Shown piece by piece: positions 8,069-19,532 of a stretch of 64,000 nt of DNA. The DNA lies in contig NZ_JPJI01000012.1 of the NCBI RefSeq assembly GCF_000732625.1, positions 101,816 through 165,815 of the forward strand, in the 5' to 3' direction. How positions within the stretch are numbered: position 1 is the first letter of the stretch; the number at the start of each line of letters is the position of its first letter. The notes beneath the pieces are model-generated. The model saw only the letters and a list, made by a program, of their open reading frames with translations. It did no database searches and had not been told where the DNA came from. The translations under genes and the position numbers were made by a program. This stretch comes from Nonlabens ulvanivorans (GTDB lineage Bacteria > Bacteroidota > Bacteroidia > Flavobacteriales > Flavobacteriaceae).

Positions 8069-10336
8069 ATGGCTTTTGATATTGATATGATAAAAAAGGT
8101 GTATGCTGAGATGCCAGCTCGTGTAAATAAAGCACGTGAAATTACTGGTAAACCTCTTACACTAGCTGAGAAGATATTGTATTCTCACCTTTGGGATGGA
8201 ACACCTGGTAAACCTTTTACTAGAGGTAAAGACTATGTAGATTTTGCACCAGATCGTATCGCATGTCAAGATGCTACGGCTCAAATGGCTTTGCTACAAT
8301 TTATGCAAGCTGGTAAAACGGAAGTAGCAGTACCTACAACAGTTCACTGTGATCACTTAATCCAGGCAAAGAACGGTGCTAATGCAGATCTTCAAAATGC
8401 TTTAAATACTTCTAATGAAGTTTTTAATTTCCTTGAGTCTGTTTCAGATAAATATGGTATTGGATTTTGGAAGCCAGGAGCTGGTATTATTCATCAAGTA
8501 GTACTTGAAAATTATGCGTTCCCAGGTGGTATGATGATTGGAACTGATTCCCACACAGTAAACGCTGGTGGACTAGGAATGGTTGCAATTGGTGTAGGTG
8601 GAGCAGATGCCGTTGACGTAATGGCAGGAATGGCTTGGGAATTGAAATTCCCTAAACTTATAGGTGTTAAATTAACAGGTAAATTATCTGGTTGGACAGC
8701 TCCTAAAGATGTTATTCTTAAAGTAGCTGAGATTCTTACTGTAAAAGGTGGTACAGGTGCAATTGTAGAATACTTTGGTGAAGGTGCCGCAAACCTTTCT
8801 TGTACTGGTAAAGGAACTATTTGTAACATGGGTGCAGAGATAGGTGCAACAACATCTACCTTTGGATACGATGCTTCAATGGAGCGTTACCTGCGTGCGA
8901 CAGATCGTTCTGATATAGCAGATGCTGCAAACGAAGTGAAAGATTATCTTACTGGTGATGATGAGGTATATGCTAATCCAGAACAGTATTTTGATCAAGT
9001 AATTGAAATTAATTTAGATACATTAATGCCTCACATAAATGGACCTTTTACTCCAGATCTAGCGACTGAAGTAGGTTCAATGAATGAAAAGGCAACTAAA
9101 AATGAATGGCCTCTTAAGGTAGAATGGGGACTTATAGGTTCTTGTACTAACTCTTCTTATGAAGATTTATCTCGTGCAAGTTCTATAGCTCAACAAGCTA
9201 TTGATAAAGGTCTTAAGACTAAGGCAGAATTTGGAATTAATCCAGGATCTGAAAAAGTACGTTACACAACAGAGCGCGATGGTATCCTAGGGATCTTTGA
9301 AAAGTTAGATGCAAAAATCTTTACAAATGCTTGTGGACCATGTATTGGTCAGTGGGCACGTTATGAGGATCCTAAAAATGCACCTAAAAACTCCATCATT
9401 CATTCGTTTAACAGAAACTTTGCTAAACGTGCCGATGGTAACCCTAATACACATGCATTTGTAGCTTCTCCAGAAATGGTTGCTGCCATTGCTATAGCCG
9501 GTAGACTAGACTTTAATCCTATCACTGATAAATTAATCAATGAAGATGGAGAAGAAGTAATGTTAGATGAGCCTACAGGATGGGAATTACCACCTAAAGG
9601 TTTTGAAGTAAAAGATGATGGTTACTTAGCTCCACAAGAAGATGGAAGCGGTGTAGTTGTAAATGTTGCAGAAGACTCTGAAAGATTGCAATTATTAGAA
9701 CCATTTACTCCTATAGGTACTAATGTAAATAATGCAAAATTATTAATAAAGGCTTTTGGTAAATGCACAACAGATCACATTTCTATGGCTGGACCATGGT
9801 TGCGTTATAGAGGTCACTTAGATAACATCTCAAATAACTGTTTAATAGGAGCGGTTAATGCTTATAATAAGCAAACTAATCTTGTTAAAAACCAGTTAGA
9901 TGGTGAATATGGAGCAGTTCCTGCAACAGCTAGAGCTTATAAAGCTGCTGGAGTACCTTCTGTAGTGGTTGGAGATCATAACTATGGTGAAGGTTCTTCA
10001 CGTGAACATGCAGCAATGGAGCCACGTCACTTAGGTGTTGTAGCAGTAATTGTAAAATCATTTGCTCGTATCCATGAAACAAACCTTAAAAAACAAGGTA
10101 TGTTAGGACTTACGTTTGCAAATGAAGCTGACTATGATCTAATTCAAGAAGATGATACGTTCAACTTTGTTGATCTTGCTAATTTTACACCGGATGTGCC
10201 ATTGACTATCGAGATCACTCACGCAGATGGTTCTAAGGATACAATCAAAGCAAATCACACTTATAACGCTGCTCAAATCGAGTGGTTCCATAAGGGAAGT
10301 GCTTTGAATAAAATTAAAGAAGATAACGCGGCATAA
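8069..10336 (+). CDS. acn: Aconitate hydratase (mitochondrial-type)
   Basis: 755 residues, the usual length of the mitochondrial/Bacteroidota type. It isomerises citrate to isocitrate in the TCA cycle using a [4Fe-4S] cluster. Visible ligand motifs are [10 protein letters not shown] and [10 protein letters not shown]; further signatures are [15 protein letters not shown] and the swivel-domain [21 protein letters not shown]. The 243-bp leader holds a Fur-like site and two inverted repeats, so iron-linked control is possible. A strong terminator follows. Confidence 0.97.
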   Translation: MAFDIDMIKKVYAEMPARVNKAREITGKPLTLAEKILYSHLWDGTPGKPFTRGKDYVDFAPDRIACQDATAQMALLQFMQAGKTEVAVPTTVHCDHLIQAKNGANADLQNALNTSNEVFNFLESVSDKYGIGFWKPGAGIIHQVVLENYAFPGGMMIGTDSHTVNAGGLGMVAIGVGGADAVDVMAGMAWELKFPKLIGVKLTGKLSGWTAPKDVILKVAEILTVKGGTGAIVEYFGEGAANLSCTGKGTICNMGAEIGATTSTFGYDASMERYLRATDRSDIADAANEVKDYLTGDDEVYANPEQYFDQVIEINLDTLMPHINGPFTPDLATEVGSMNEKATKNEWPLKVEWGLIGSCTNSSYEDLSRASSIAQQAIDKGLKTKAEFGINPGSEKVRYTTERDGILGIFEKLDAKIFTNACGPCIGQWARYEDPKNAPKNSIIHSFNRNFAKRADGNPNTHAFVASPEMVAAIAIAGRLDFNPITDKLINEDGEEVMLDEPTGWELPPKGFEVKDDGYLAPQEDGSGVVVNVAEDSERLQLLEPFTPIGTNVNNAKLLIKAFGKCTTDHISMAGPWLRYRGHLDNISNNCLIGAVNAYNKQTNLVKNQLDGEYGAVPATARAYKAAGVPSVVVGDHNYGEGSSREHAAMEPRHLGVVAVIVKSFARIHETNLKKQGMLGLTFANEADYDLIQEDDTFNFVDLANFTPDVPLTIEITHADGSKDTIKANHTYNAAQIEWFHKGSALNKIKEDNAA

Positions 10337-10364
10337 TTAAAAGCGTTTTTTGAATTATATTTAA

Positions 10365-10393
10365 AATGCCTCTTGAGATTTCAAGAGGCATTT
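10365..10393 (+). terminator. Rho-independent terminator after aconitase
   Basis: Stem of AATGCCTCTTGA with TCAAGAGGCATT around a GATT loop, followed by a T-rich stretch; starts 28 bp after the stop codon. Confidence 0.9.
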
Positions 10394-10463
10394 TTATATA
10401 ACTTAAAACAAGTATTCAAATGATATGGTGTTGTTTTTATGATTTTTAAAATACAGAAGCGGC

Positions 10464-10471
10464 TATCTTTG
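10464..10471 (+). promoter_or_regulatory. -7 element TATCTTTG, leaderless arrangement, for the CrtA-like gene
   Basis: Perfect TAnnTTTG ending six bases before the ATG at 10478, which places the likely transcription start at or next to the start codon. Confidence 0.65.
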
Positions 10472-10477
10472 TAAAAC

Positions 10478-11182
10478 ATGTCACAACAAATCACAACACT
10501 TACTTTTTTTAAATATCCTGAATTAAAACAAAAATTTTGGGCATTCGGAATGATGCAATTTGCACACAGTCCGTTAAAGAAAGTGAATGGCTTACAATTT
10601 TATAAATTGTTGGGTTCAGGGAAGAAAAACTTTGATCCTAAACCAGACTGGAGTGTTTATGGATTATTGCAAGTTTGGGAAAATGAAGAATCTGCAAAAA
10701 GCTTTTTTGCAAATTCAAATTTATATAATCGATATCAAAAGCACAGTTCCAACCAGCTTACTTTCTATATGAAATGTATTAAAGCGCATGGACAGTGGTC
10801 TAAGAAAAACCCATTTATGGTGAGTGAAAACTTAGATGATAATAACGCCTATATCTCTGTAATAACAAGAGCGACTATTAAAATAAGCATGTTGAAAAGA
10901 TTTTGGGATTATGTACCTACCTCTCAATTAGACTTAGTTGATAATCCTAATTTATTATTTACTGCTGGAGTAGGAGAGAGACCAGTAACTCAAATGGCGA
11001 CTTTCAGCCTTTGGAACGATGCTCGTGCTTTAAAGAAGTTTGCCTATCGTAGTCAAAGTCATAGACATGCTGTGCAACAAACTCAAGCCTTGCAATGGTA
11101 TAAGGAAGAGATGTTTACCAGATTTCAACCTTATCGCATTATTGGTTCTTGGTCTAATTTTGAAATACCGGAAGGTCTATAA
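10478..11182 (+). CDS. CrtA-like (spheroidene monooxygenase family) protein
   Basis: 234 residues resembling CrtA: N-terminal FFKYPELKQKFWAFGMMQF, a central GERPVTQMATFSLW strand, and the C-terminal KKFAYRSQSHRHAVQQTQ, WYKEEMFTRFQPYRIIGSW pattern. CrtA enzymes hydroxylate or ketolate carotenoid end groups in purple bacteria. Location at the end of the carotenoid operon, convergent with and overlapping crtY by 6 bp, supports a carotenoid role, perhaps oxygenation of a myxol-type pigment. The family match is by eye, and the exact reaction is not known. Confidence 0.75.
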   Translation: MSQQITTLTFFKYPELKQKFWAFGMMQFAHSPLKKVNGLQFYKLLGSGKKNFDPKPDWSVYGLLQVWENEESAKSFFANSNLYNRYQKHSSNQLTFYMKCIKAHGQWSKKNPFMVSENLDDNNAYISVITRATIKISMLKRFWDYVPTSQLDLVDNPNLLFTAGVGERPVTQMATFSLWNDARALKKFAYRSQSHRHAVQQTQALQWYKEEMFTRFQPYRIIGSWSNFEIPEGL

Positions 11183-12291
11183 TAAGCTTTTAAAAAAAGC
11201 TTTAATCATGCGCTTTGAAGTCATGCTTTGCATTATAGAAATCTCTTCTGCAAGGTTGGTCTCCTCATCTAGAAATTTAAATAGTCTTTGTATGTTATTG
11301 TTATCATATAAACGAAGAAAAAACGCTGGTCCATCATCATTGAAATCATGTAAGACCGACAGCATGCTGCTATCATATATACTAAACCGTTTTGTAAATA
11401 AATCTGTCAGTAATGGTAAACCGTTTATATAATTACGTACCAAAGTAGCTGCTTTTTTCTCTGTCATTTTAAAAGAATAACCAGTTGATGGTTTTACCCA
11501 GCCACCTGCGGTTCCTATCTTATAGATGTTTTGAGAATGGTGACGGTCAAAATTATAAGTAGTCATAGGGATAATACCTTTTTCTATTTCTACAATTTTA
11601 TACTCTTTTATGTTTAATTGCTCATTAATATAACGCTTGAGATACTCTTCATAGGTAGTATCCATTACCAGATCAGGCGAAAAATATGTAAATTCTATAA
11701 GTGCTTTCTTAGTACTATAGGGCAATATATATGTAAAGCTTGTCGTACCACGATCCCTTAAGCTATAGTCCATCATGGTAAAACATTCTGGATTGAAGTG
11801 ATCATCGGTAGTCTCGATGGTCCACCCTTTAAAATGCTGTTGTAAAGTGATCGCTTTTTGATCTTTAAAAAACTGATTGTCTATACGACTATCTAATATG
11901 ACCTTAGCATGGATTATACCATTGGTGTGGTTTATAATTTGTAGTTCTTCATTTTTTTTATCAATGCTGGTTACTGTTGAATTGATAAAGGAGCTGTGAT
12001 TACTTTGTTGTAGTTTCGCTTTCGCGAAAGCGATAAAATCTACACTGTTGATGGTCTTATAAACATAGGGATTCATATCTAGTTCAATAATACCTTGTGC
12101 CGATTTAAAAAGACCATAATTCCATTTTTTAAGAGTCATATGGTCCCATTTTCCAGAATCTTTTTCCCAATAGGACCATTTCTTATGTAAGACGATAGGA
12201 GCATTGTCTATAACCACCAATTTTATATCTGGGCATTGTTGTAATAGCTCTAAGGCTATATGACTGCCAGCGCAGCCCAAACCTATAATTG

Positions 12292-12313
<22 letters not shown>
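11177..12313 (-). CDS. crtY: Lycopene beta-cyclase (CrtY type)
   Basis: 378 residues, the usual CrtY length. The dinucleotide-binding motif is IAIIGLGCAGSHIA at the N-terminus, followed by KKWSYWEKDSGKW and later KIGTAGGWVKPSTGYSF, both typical of lycopene cyclases. It forms beta-ionone rings on lycopene or its derivatives. Last gene of the carotenoid operon, overlapping cruF by 22 bp. A palindrome copy at 12016-12033 is read in frame as AFAKA. Confidence 0.9.
12016..12033. repeat. Interspersed palindrome copy 3, in crtY, 18-bp perfect
   Basis: Core GCTTTCGCGAAAGC extended by TC/GA on the two sides. Translated in crtY as Ala-Phe-Ala-Lys-Ala. Confidence 0.95.
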
Positions 12314-14375
<2,062 letters not shown>

Positions 14376-14822
14376 TTATTTGAAATATTTGAGAGGAACG
14401 ACAAGCATTCCAAAGTTTTCACCTTTTTCTTTACCGATGTGTTTGTGGTGTATTTTATGTGCTCTTCTAACTCCACGTGCATAGACATTATTAGCTTTAC
14501 GCAACCATTTAAAACGTTGATGAATAAATATATCATGTACTATGAAATATGCTACTCCGTATGCAAAAATTCCTGCACTCATAGGTAGTGCCCACCAAAG
14601 ATCTAATTCGCTATGTGCAATCTTAAGCCCAATGCTTATTACTGCATAAAAAACAAAGAAGAAATCATTTTTCTCAAACCAGCTGTCGTGTTGTTTATGA
14701 TGATGGTCTTCATGTAAATTCCATAAAAAACCGTGCATCACATATTTATGCATCCACCAGGCATTAAACTCCATAATGCAGAAAGTGGTCAGAAAGATAA
14801 GAATCCAAAAAAGTATATCCAT
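14376..14822 (-). CDS. crtZ: Beta-carotene hydroxylase CrtZ
   Basis: 148 residues of the fatty-acid hydroxylase/CrtZ family. The di-iron His motifs are visible: HKYVMHG, HEDHHHKQH, HDIFIHQRF and RRAHKIHHKHIG. It adds 3-hydroxyl groups to beta-ionone rings, forming the ring of zeaxanthin or myxol. Membrane helices lie at the N-terminus and middle. It abuts crtD without a gap and shares one base with crtB. Confidence 0.95.
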   Translation of the reverse strand: MDILFWILIFLTTFCIMEFNAWWMHKYVMHGFLWNLHEDHHHKQHDSWFEKNDFFFVFYAVISIGLKIAHSELDLWWALPMSAGIFAYGVAYFIVHDIFIHQRFKWLRKANNVYARGVRRAHKIHHKHIGKEKGENFGMLVVPLKYFK

Positions 14823-15661
14823 TAAATCAAATTTAAGCGATAGCTAACATATCCTTTTGCAAGTAAGCCTAATTTTTCATAATTGGGAACCCTAATACGT
14901 GCATTTCTTATTTCTTTAGATGGTGTGCGTTCTAATCTGGTAAGTAGTCTACGGTAATAAACATATGCGGTATAAACACCTAGTTTAGCCTCAACTGGTA
15001 AACGTTGAATTCCCTTAAGTCCTGCATCAAAGTCCTCTTTAATTTCTTGTATAAGACGGGCTTTATCATCTTCAGATAAATCCTGAAGATCTGTATTAGG
15101 AAAATAACTTCTTTCTAGTACATCAAGATCTGCTTTTAGGTCACGCAGGAAATTAACTTTTTGAAAAGCGCTACCTAGTCTCATAGCGTCATCTTTAAGT
15201 TCTTCATATTTTGCTTTATCACCTTTTACAAATACTTTTAAAGACATAAGGCCTACCACATCTGCGCTGCCATAAATGTAATTTTTGTATTCCTCATCAG
15301 TTAGATAAACAGACTTATCAAGATCCAGTCTCATACTATTGATAAAGGCTCCATACATATCTGGGGTGATATTGTATTTGTTTACGGTTTCTTGAAATGA
15401 ATTTAATATTGGATTGAGGCTTATTTTTTCATCAATCGCATGCTTAAGATCCAGTTCAAATCGATCCAGTAAGGTTCTTTTATCATAATCATGAAATGAA
15501 TCTACAATCTCATCTGCAAATCTTACAAATCCATATATATTATGTATGTCTTGTCTAATCGTGGGACCTAACATTTTACTAGCTAAAGAGAAAGAAGTAC
15601 TATAATTGTTAGTTACGGCCTTACTACACTGACGGGATACTTTATCGAATAGGCTTTTCAT
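14822..15661 (-). CDS. crtB: Phytoene synthase CrtB
   Basis: 279 residues. The Asp-rich prenyl motifs are present as VRFADEIVDSFHDYD and LGSAFQKVNFLRDLKADLD. It condenses two geranylgeranyl diphosphates into phytoene, the first committed carotenoid step. It starts 2 bp after the crtI stop, typical of the crtI-crtB order. No crtE (GGPP synthase) is in the window. Confidence 0.95.
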   Translation of the reverse strand: MKSLFDKVSRQCSKAVTNNYSTSFSLASKMLGPTIRQDIHNIYGFVRFADEIVDSFHDYDKRTLLDRFELDLKHAIDEKISLNPILNSFQETVNKYNITPDMYGAFINSMRLDLDKSVYLTDEEYKNYIYGSADVVGLMSLKVFVKGDKAKYEELKDDAMRLGSAFQKVNFLRDLKADLDVLERSYFPNTDLQDLSEDDKARLIQEIKEDFDAGLKGIQRLPVEAKLGVYTAYVYYRRLLTRLERTPSKEIRNARIRVPNYEKLGLLAKGYVSYRLNLI

Positions 15662-15663
15662 AA

Positions 15664-17124
15664 TTATGAATATTTTTTAATTAGGTCTGCTGCTAATTTT
15701 CCAGAAATAAGAGAAGGCGGTACCCCAGGTCCCGGAACGGTAAGTTGACCAGTGAAATATAGATTTTTTACTTTTTTACTTTTAAGATTAGGTCGTAAGA
15801 AAGCAGTTTGTAATAAAGTGTTTGCCATACCATAAGCATTTCCTTTATAGCTATTGTATTCTGATTTAAAATCATTTACACAGAACGATTCTTTAAATAT
15901 AATATGATTTGTGACGTTTTGCTGTGTTCTTTCTTCGAAACGTTTGATAATAATATTGAAATATTTTTCTCTAAGTTCAGGCGTGTCCTCTAAACCAGGT
16001 GCTAGCGGTATTAGAAAAAAACCATTTTCACAGCCATCTGGTGCCGTGCTACTATCTGTTACTGATGTAAAGTTTGCATAAAACAATGGGTCTTCAGGCC
16101 ATTGGGCATCTTCGTAGATTTCGTGCGCGTGTTTTTCAAAATCAGTATCAAAGAATAAATTGTGATGTTCAATATTTTTTAGTTTTTTGTCAAAACCAAC
16201 ATAGAAGATTAATGAGCTGGGTGCAAAAGTCTTCTTTTCCCAATAAGCTTCAGAATATTGCCTGTTTTTTTGAGGTAATAGGGTTTCTGAATGATGATAA
16301 TCTGCGCCAGAAAGAATGATATCAAATGTTAACCTCTCATCATTTACTTCAATACCTATAGCATGATTCTTATCATCCACTAATATTTTAGAAACAGCTG
16401 AGTTGGTGTGAATGGTTACTCCTTGTTCTTTTGCCAGCTGTTCCATTGCTAGTATAACTTCATACATTCCTCCTTTGGGATGCCATGTGCCTAGTCCAAA
16501 ATCAGCATAATTCATAAAATTATAAAAACTAGGTGTGTTACCTGGAGTAGCGCCTAAAAATAATACCGGGAATTCTAGAATAGATATTAGTTTAGGATTG
16601 GTAAATTTTTTACGAACATCTCTTGATACATTACTTACAAATGCTCCTAGCTTTTTTACGGTCTGAGGTGTTACTAACTCTAGTGGAGATTCTCCTGGCC
16701 TGTAGACAAGCTTTTTAATGGCTATGTCATAGTTTTCTTTTGCATTATCTATGAAGTCTTGAAGGTAAACAGAACTTCCTCTCTCTATGCGTTCAAATGT
16801 ATTTTTAATAGTACTTAAGTTATCTCCTATAACAATTGATTCATCTTTAAATACGACTGTATATGCAGGGCTTAATTTATCTAATTCATAATAATCAGAA
16901 GGCATTTTACCAAAATCAGCAAAAAAACGTTCAAATATATCTGGCATCCAGTACCAAGAAGGTCCTATGTCAAATGTAAAACCATTTTTAACTAATCTTC
17001 TAGCTCGTCCACCAACGGTATTGTTTTTTTCGTATATCGTGACATCATTACCTGCTCGAGCTAAATAGCTAGCAGCAGAAAGAGAAGCGAAACCAGAACC
17101 TATTATTGCTATTTTTTTGCTCAT
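15664..17124 (-). CDS. crtI: Phytoene desaturase CrtI
   Basis: 486 residues. FAD-binding KIAIIGSGFASLSAASYL at the N-terminus, GGRARRLVKNGFTFDIGPSW next, and the C-terminal FTGQLTVPGPGVPPSLISG signature. It converts phytoene to lycopene. Its start overlaps the regulator gene upstream by 4 bp, so crtI is translated from the same transcript. Confidence 0.95.
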   Translation of the reverse strand: MSKKIAIIGSGFASLSAASYLARAGNDVTIYEKNNTVGGRARRLVKNGFTFDIGPSWYWMPDIFERFFADFGKMPSDYYELDKLSPAYTVVFKDESIVIGDNLSTIKNTFERIERGSSVYLQDFIDNAKENYDIAIKKLVYRPGESPLELVTPQTVKKLGAFVSNVSRDVRKKFTNPKLISILEFPVLFLGATPGNTPSFYNFMNYADFGLGTWHPKGGMYEVILAMEQLAKEQGVTIHTNSAVSKILVDDKNHAIGIEVNDERLTFDIILSGADYHHSETLLPQKNRQYSEAYWEKKTFAPSSLIFYVGFDKKLKNIEHHNLFFDTDFEKHAHEIYEDAQWPEDPLFYANFTSVTDSSTAPDGCENGFFLIPLAPGLEDTPELREKYFNIIIKRFEERTQQNVTNHIIFKESFCVNDFKSEYNSYKGNAYGMANTLLQTAFLRPNLKSKKVKNLYFTGQLTVPGPGVPPSLISGKLAADLIKKYS

Positions 17125-18035
17125 GCTTTTATTACTAAATCAGGAATTTTACCTATCACATCAGATATACCTCTAAATACAAGTTGATTAGGTTTAAGGT
17201 CTTTGTCTTTTATTTTCTGAGCTAAATGTCCTAAAACCCATAACTCAACGTCGTCACCATTGGAAACTTTCTTGTCAAACTGTTTTAAGAAGGAGGGAAG
17301 CTGTTTTTCGGTTGGTTGAACGGTTATGTAGGTTATAAAAGTAGGCTTAGCTTCTTTATTTTTAAAGAATGGTAGAGATTCTAACATCATACTCGCTCCT
17401 AGATATATTGTGTTACATCCTTTTTTTAATAACTCATAGTTTAGAAAAAGTAATCCTAAGTCATGCATTTCATTTTCTGGAAGAAACAATATGTAAACTT
17501 GTTCTTGATTATGAGGCTTTTGATACTGTAATTTCTCTAGGTTTATTAAAACCTTTTGTTTAATCAAGTGACTAATAAAATGCTCATGTGCTAGATTGAT
17601 TGTTTTTGATTGCCATAAATAACCTAGTTCCTCTAAAAAAGGTACGAATAGATTATAGAATACGCCTGAAAAACCGAACTCGTCTAAAGAGCTTTGATAT
17701 ATTCTTTGAAACATTTGCTGGTCAAAGTTGACCATAGCTAGTTTTAATTCCTGTATGGCGTGATCATTCTTATTATTACGTTCAGCAAAATTTCTAACCT
17801 GAATTTCAATATCTTCTGAACTCAGTTCAGCAATAGCTGATATCTTTATACCAGCATTACGTAAATAGGAGATGTTCAATATTTTCTGTAGAGCTTCTAA
17901 GTCATACGTTCTTATATTGGTATCTGTTCTATCTGGCGTTAGTAAGCCATACCTCTTTTCCCAAATTCTTATGGTATGCGCTTTAATGCCACTAAGGTTT
18001 TCTAAATCCTTAATACTAAACTTGCTTTTAATCAA
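17121..18035 (-). CDS. MerR-family regulator with B12-binding-like domain (CarH/LitR type)
   Basis: 304 residues. N-terminal MerR winged helix (FSIKDLENLSGIKAHTIRIWEKRYG, broken into IKAHTIRIWEKRYG at residues 17-30). The middle contains the W-x9-EH motif of B12 photoreceptors (Trp141, Glu151, His152), followed by E-x-H-x-x-G (Glu189, His191, Gly194), the base-off cobalamin motif, in a C-terminal Rossmann-like domain. In CarH, light breaks the adenosylcobalamin bond and releases DNA, switching on carotenoid genes. Here the residue after Trp141 is Gln, where Thermus CarH has the photoproduct-ligating His. First gene of the crt operon, so probably autoregulated. Confidence 0.85.
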   Translation of the reverse strand: MIKSKFSIKDLENLSGIKAHTIRIWEKRYGLLTPDRTDTNIRTYDLEALQKILNISYLRNAGIKISAIAELSSEDIEIQVRNFAERNNKNDHAIQELKLAMVNFDQQMFQRIYQSSLDEFGFSGVFYNLFVPFLEELGYLWQSKTINLAHEHFISHLIKQKVLINLEKLQYQKPHNQEQVYILFLPENEMHDLGLLFLNYELLKKGCNTIYLGASMMLESLPFFKNKEAKPTFITYITVQPTEKQLPSFLKQFDKKVSNGDDVELWVLGHLAQKIKDKDLKPNQLVFRGISDVIGKIPDLVIKA

Positions 18036-18048
18036 AATATCTCTGTTT

Positions 18049-18075
18049 TACTTTTACATGGGTAAAGTTAAACAA
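18049..18075. promoter_or_regulatory. Imperfect inverted repeat upstream of the crt operon, candidate CarH-type operator
   Basis: Arms TTTTACTTTTAC and GGTAAAGTTAAA around ATG form an imperfect dyad, just upstream of the regulator start at 18035. MerR/CarH proteins bind near their own promoters, so this is a candidate operator. No clear -7 element was found on the minus strand here. Confidence 0.35.
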
Positions 18076-18175
18076 AATTGGAAAGTGTTTGAGTTTTTAT
18101 AAAAAAAGTTCTACAATTTGGATTTTATTTAACAATTGAGATGTTATTTGCGAGAATTTCGATATAGGATAAAAA

Positions 18176-18196
18176 AAATCAGGTAAAACCTGATTT
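18176..18196 (-). terminator. Terminator downstream of tRNA-Leu
   Basis: Stem AAATCAGGT/ACCTGATTT with AAA loop, followed on the minus strand by a T-run. It lies just past the 3' end of tRNA-Leu. Confidence 0.8.
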
Positions 18197-18202
18197 TTAT
18201 AG

Positions 18203-18285
18203 TACCCGAGATGGGACTTGAACCCACACGTGACTAGCACACACGGCCCTCAACCGTGCCTGTCTACCAATTCCAGCACTCGGGT
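18203..18285 (-). tRNA. tRNA-Leu (anticodon GAG)
   Basis: 83-nt class II tRNA. Acceptor stem ACCCGAG/CTCGGGT, anticodon stem CACGG/CCGTG with loop TTGAGGG, giving anticodon GAG. T-arm GGGTTCAAGTCCC is present; CCA is not encoded. Confidence 0.92.
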
Positions 18286-18288
18286 ATA

Positions 18289-18318
18289 AAAAAAGTCCTT
18301 AAAATTTAAGGACTTTTT
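18289..18318 (-). terminator. Hairpin between tRNA-Leu and tRNA-Lys
   Basis: Inverted repeat AAAAAGTCCTT/AAGGACTTTTT separated by an A/T loop. On the minus strand it lies downstream of tRNA-Lys and ends in a T-run. Confidence 0.75.
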
Positions 18319-18337
18319 AGAGATTACTATAATCTTG

Positions 18338-18410
18338 TGATCTGGCTGGGGCTCGAACCCAGGACCCTCTCCTTAAAAGGGAGATGCTCTGCCAACTGAG
18401 CTACCAGATC
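18338..18410 (-). tRNA. tRNA-Lys (anticodon TTT)
   Basis: 73 nt. Acceptor stem GATCTGG/CCAGATC, D-arm TAGCTCAGTTGGCAGAGCA, anticodon stem TCTCC/GGAGA with loop CTTTTAA, giving TTT. T-arm GGGTTCGAGCCCC. CCA is not encoded. Confidence 0.93.
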
Positions 18411-18527
18411 GGTATTGCTTAATTGCGGGTGCAAATATATAACCTCTTTTTAAATCTCAACAAGTTTTTTTAAATTAATTTCGTTTTTTTTAATCTGTGC
18501 TTTTTGAAGGCTAAAAAATGTAATTAA

Positions 18528-19046
18528 ATGATTGTTTTATTAGGTTATATGGGTAGTGGTAAAACTGTTGTAGGACAGGTGATTAGTGGTTTGATAGGGT
18601 TCGAGTTCATCGATTTGGATCATTATATTGAATTTAAAGAAGGAAAAAAAATTTCTGAAATATTTGAGAGAAATGGTGCTATTTATTTTAGAAAAATAGA
18701 AAATAAATATCTGAAAGAGTTAATAAAAGAAGATCGTAAAGTTATTTTAAGTCTAGGAGGTGGTACTCCATGCTATTACAATAACATGGAATTATTATTA
18801 AATAAAAGCTATATCCATACATTTTATCTAAGCGCGGGAATAAAAACACTATTGAATAGATTAAATGATGATAAAATTAATCGTCCCATAATTTCAGGAA
18901 TTACAGGTGAAGATGAGTTATTAGAATTTATTGGCAAGCATCTTTTTGAACGTCGTCCATATTATCAACGTGCACATCATCAAATTACTGTTGATGATAA
19001 AAGTCTTAGTCAAATTTCAAAAGAAATAATAAGTACACTATTTTAA
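18528..19046 (+). CDS. aroK: Shikimate kinase
   Basis: 172 residues, normal length. Walker A GYMGSGKTVVG at residue 6, shikimate-binding FIDLDHYIE and FRKIE (FxxxE), LGGGTPCY, and the lid NRP. It phosphorylates shikimate for aromatic amino-acid synthesis. It is convergent with the phosphoribosyltransferase gene, overlapping by 9 bp. Confidence 0.95.
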   Translation: MIVLLGYMGSGKTVVGQVISGLIGFEFIDLDHYIEFKEGKKISEIFERNGAIYFRKIENKYLKELIKEDRKVILSLGGGTPCYYNNMELLLNKSYIHTFYLSAGIKTLLNRLNDDKINRPIISGITGEDELLEFIGKHLFERRPYYQRAHHQITVDDKSLSQISKEIISTLF

Positions 19047-19532
19047 GATAACACTGTATGGTTCGGCTTTAATATGAACCTCTATGTGTTCTTGCATGGT
19101 TGTAGATAGAGAAATTCCTTTAAAATCCGCCTTTACTGGATATTTTTTATGATTACGATTAACTAAAACAGCGGTTTTAAGGCGATCTAATGGTACATCT
19201 AAAAAATGTTTTACTCCATATATAAGAGTGGTGCCGCTATTAAGCACGTCATCGCATAGAACCACACCTTTATTGGTATATTCTTCGGCTTTTAAAGATG
19301 TCTTGATATTGTTTAATGGGTTTGTTTTGTCAATTTCTACTTTACAAAGAATTATGTCACTAGAAACAATTTTAGATAGAGAAGATTTAAGTTTTTTAGC
19401 AAATACATAACCACCGTCACTTATGCCAGCTAAAATTATCTCATCGTGGTTTAGATAAACTTCAGCTATTTGATAAGCGATACGTCTAATTTTATTTTTT
19501 ACTTGATCATGATCTAAAATTCGAGTTTCCAT
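19038..19532 (-). CDS. Phosphoribosyltransferase, PyrR-like
   Basis: 164 residues. The PRPP loop is VVLCDDVLNSGTTLIYG, with IILAGISDGGYVFA as the diphosphate-binding loop. Family members include PyrR (uracil PRTase and attenuation regulator) and hypoxanthine PRTases. Start codon overlaps the methyltransferase stop by one base. The substrate is uncertain. Confidence 0.85.
   Translation of the reverse strand: METRILDHDQVKNKIRRIAYQIAEVYLNHDEIILAGISDGGYVFAKKLKSSLSKIVSSDIILCKVEIDKTNPLNNIKTSLKAEEYTNKGVVLCDDVLNSGTTLIYGVKHFLDVPLDRLKTAVLVNRNHKKYPVKADFKGISLSTTMQEHIEVHIKAEPYSVILK

Noticed and set aside
11040..11432. Plus-strand open frame of 130 codons across the CrtA-like/crtY junction
   Set aside because: It overlaps the real 3' ends of two convergent genes and has no independent signal.
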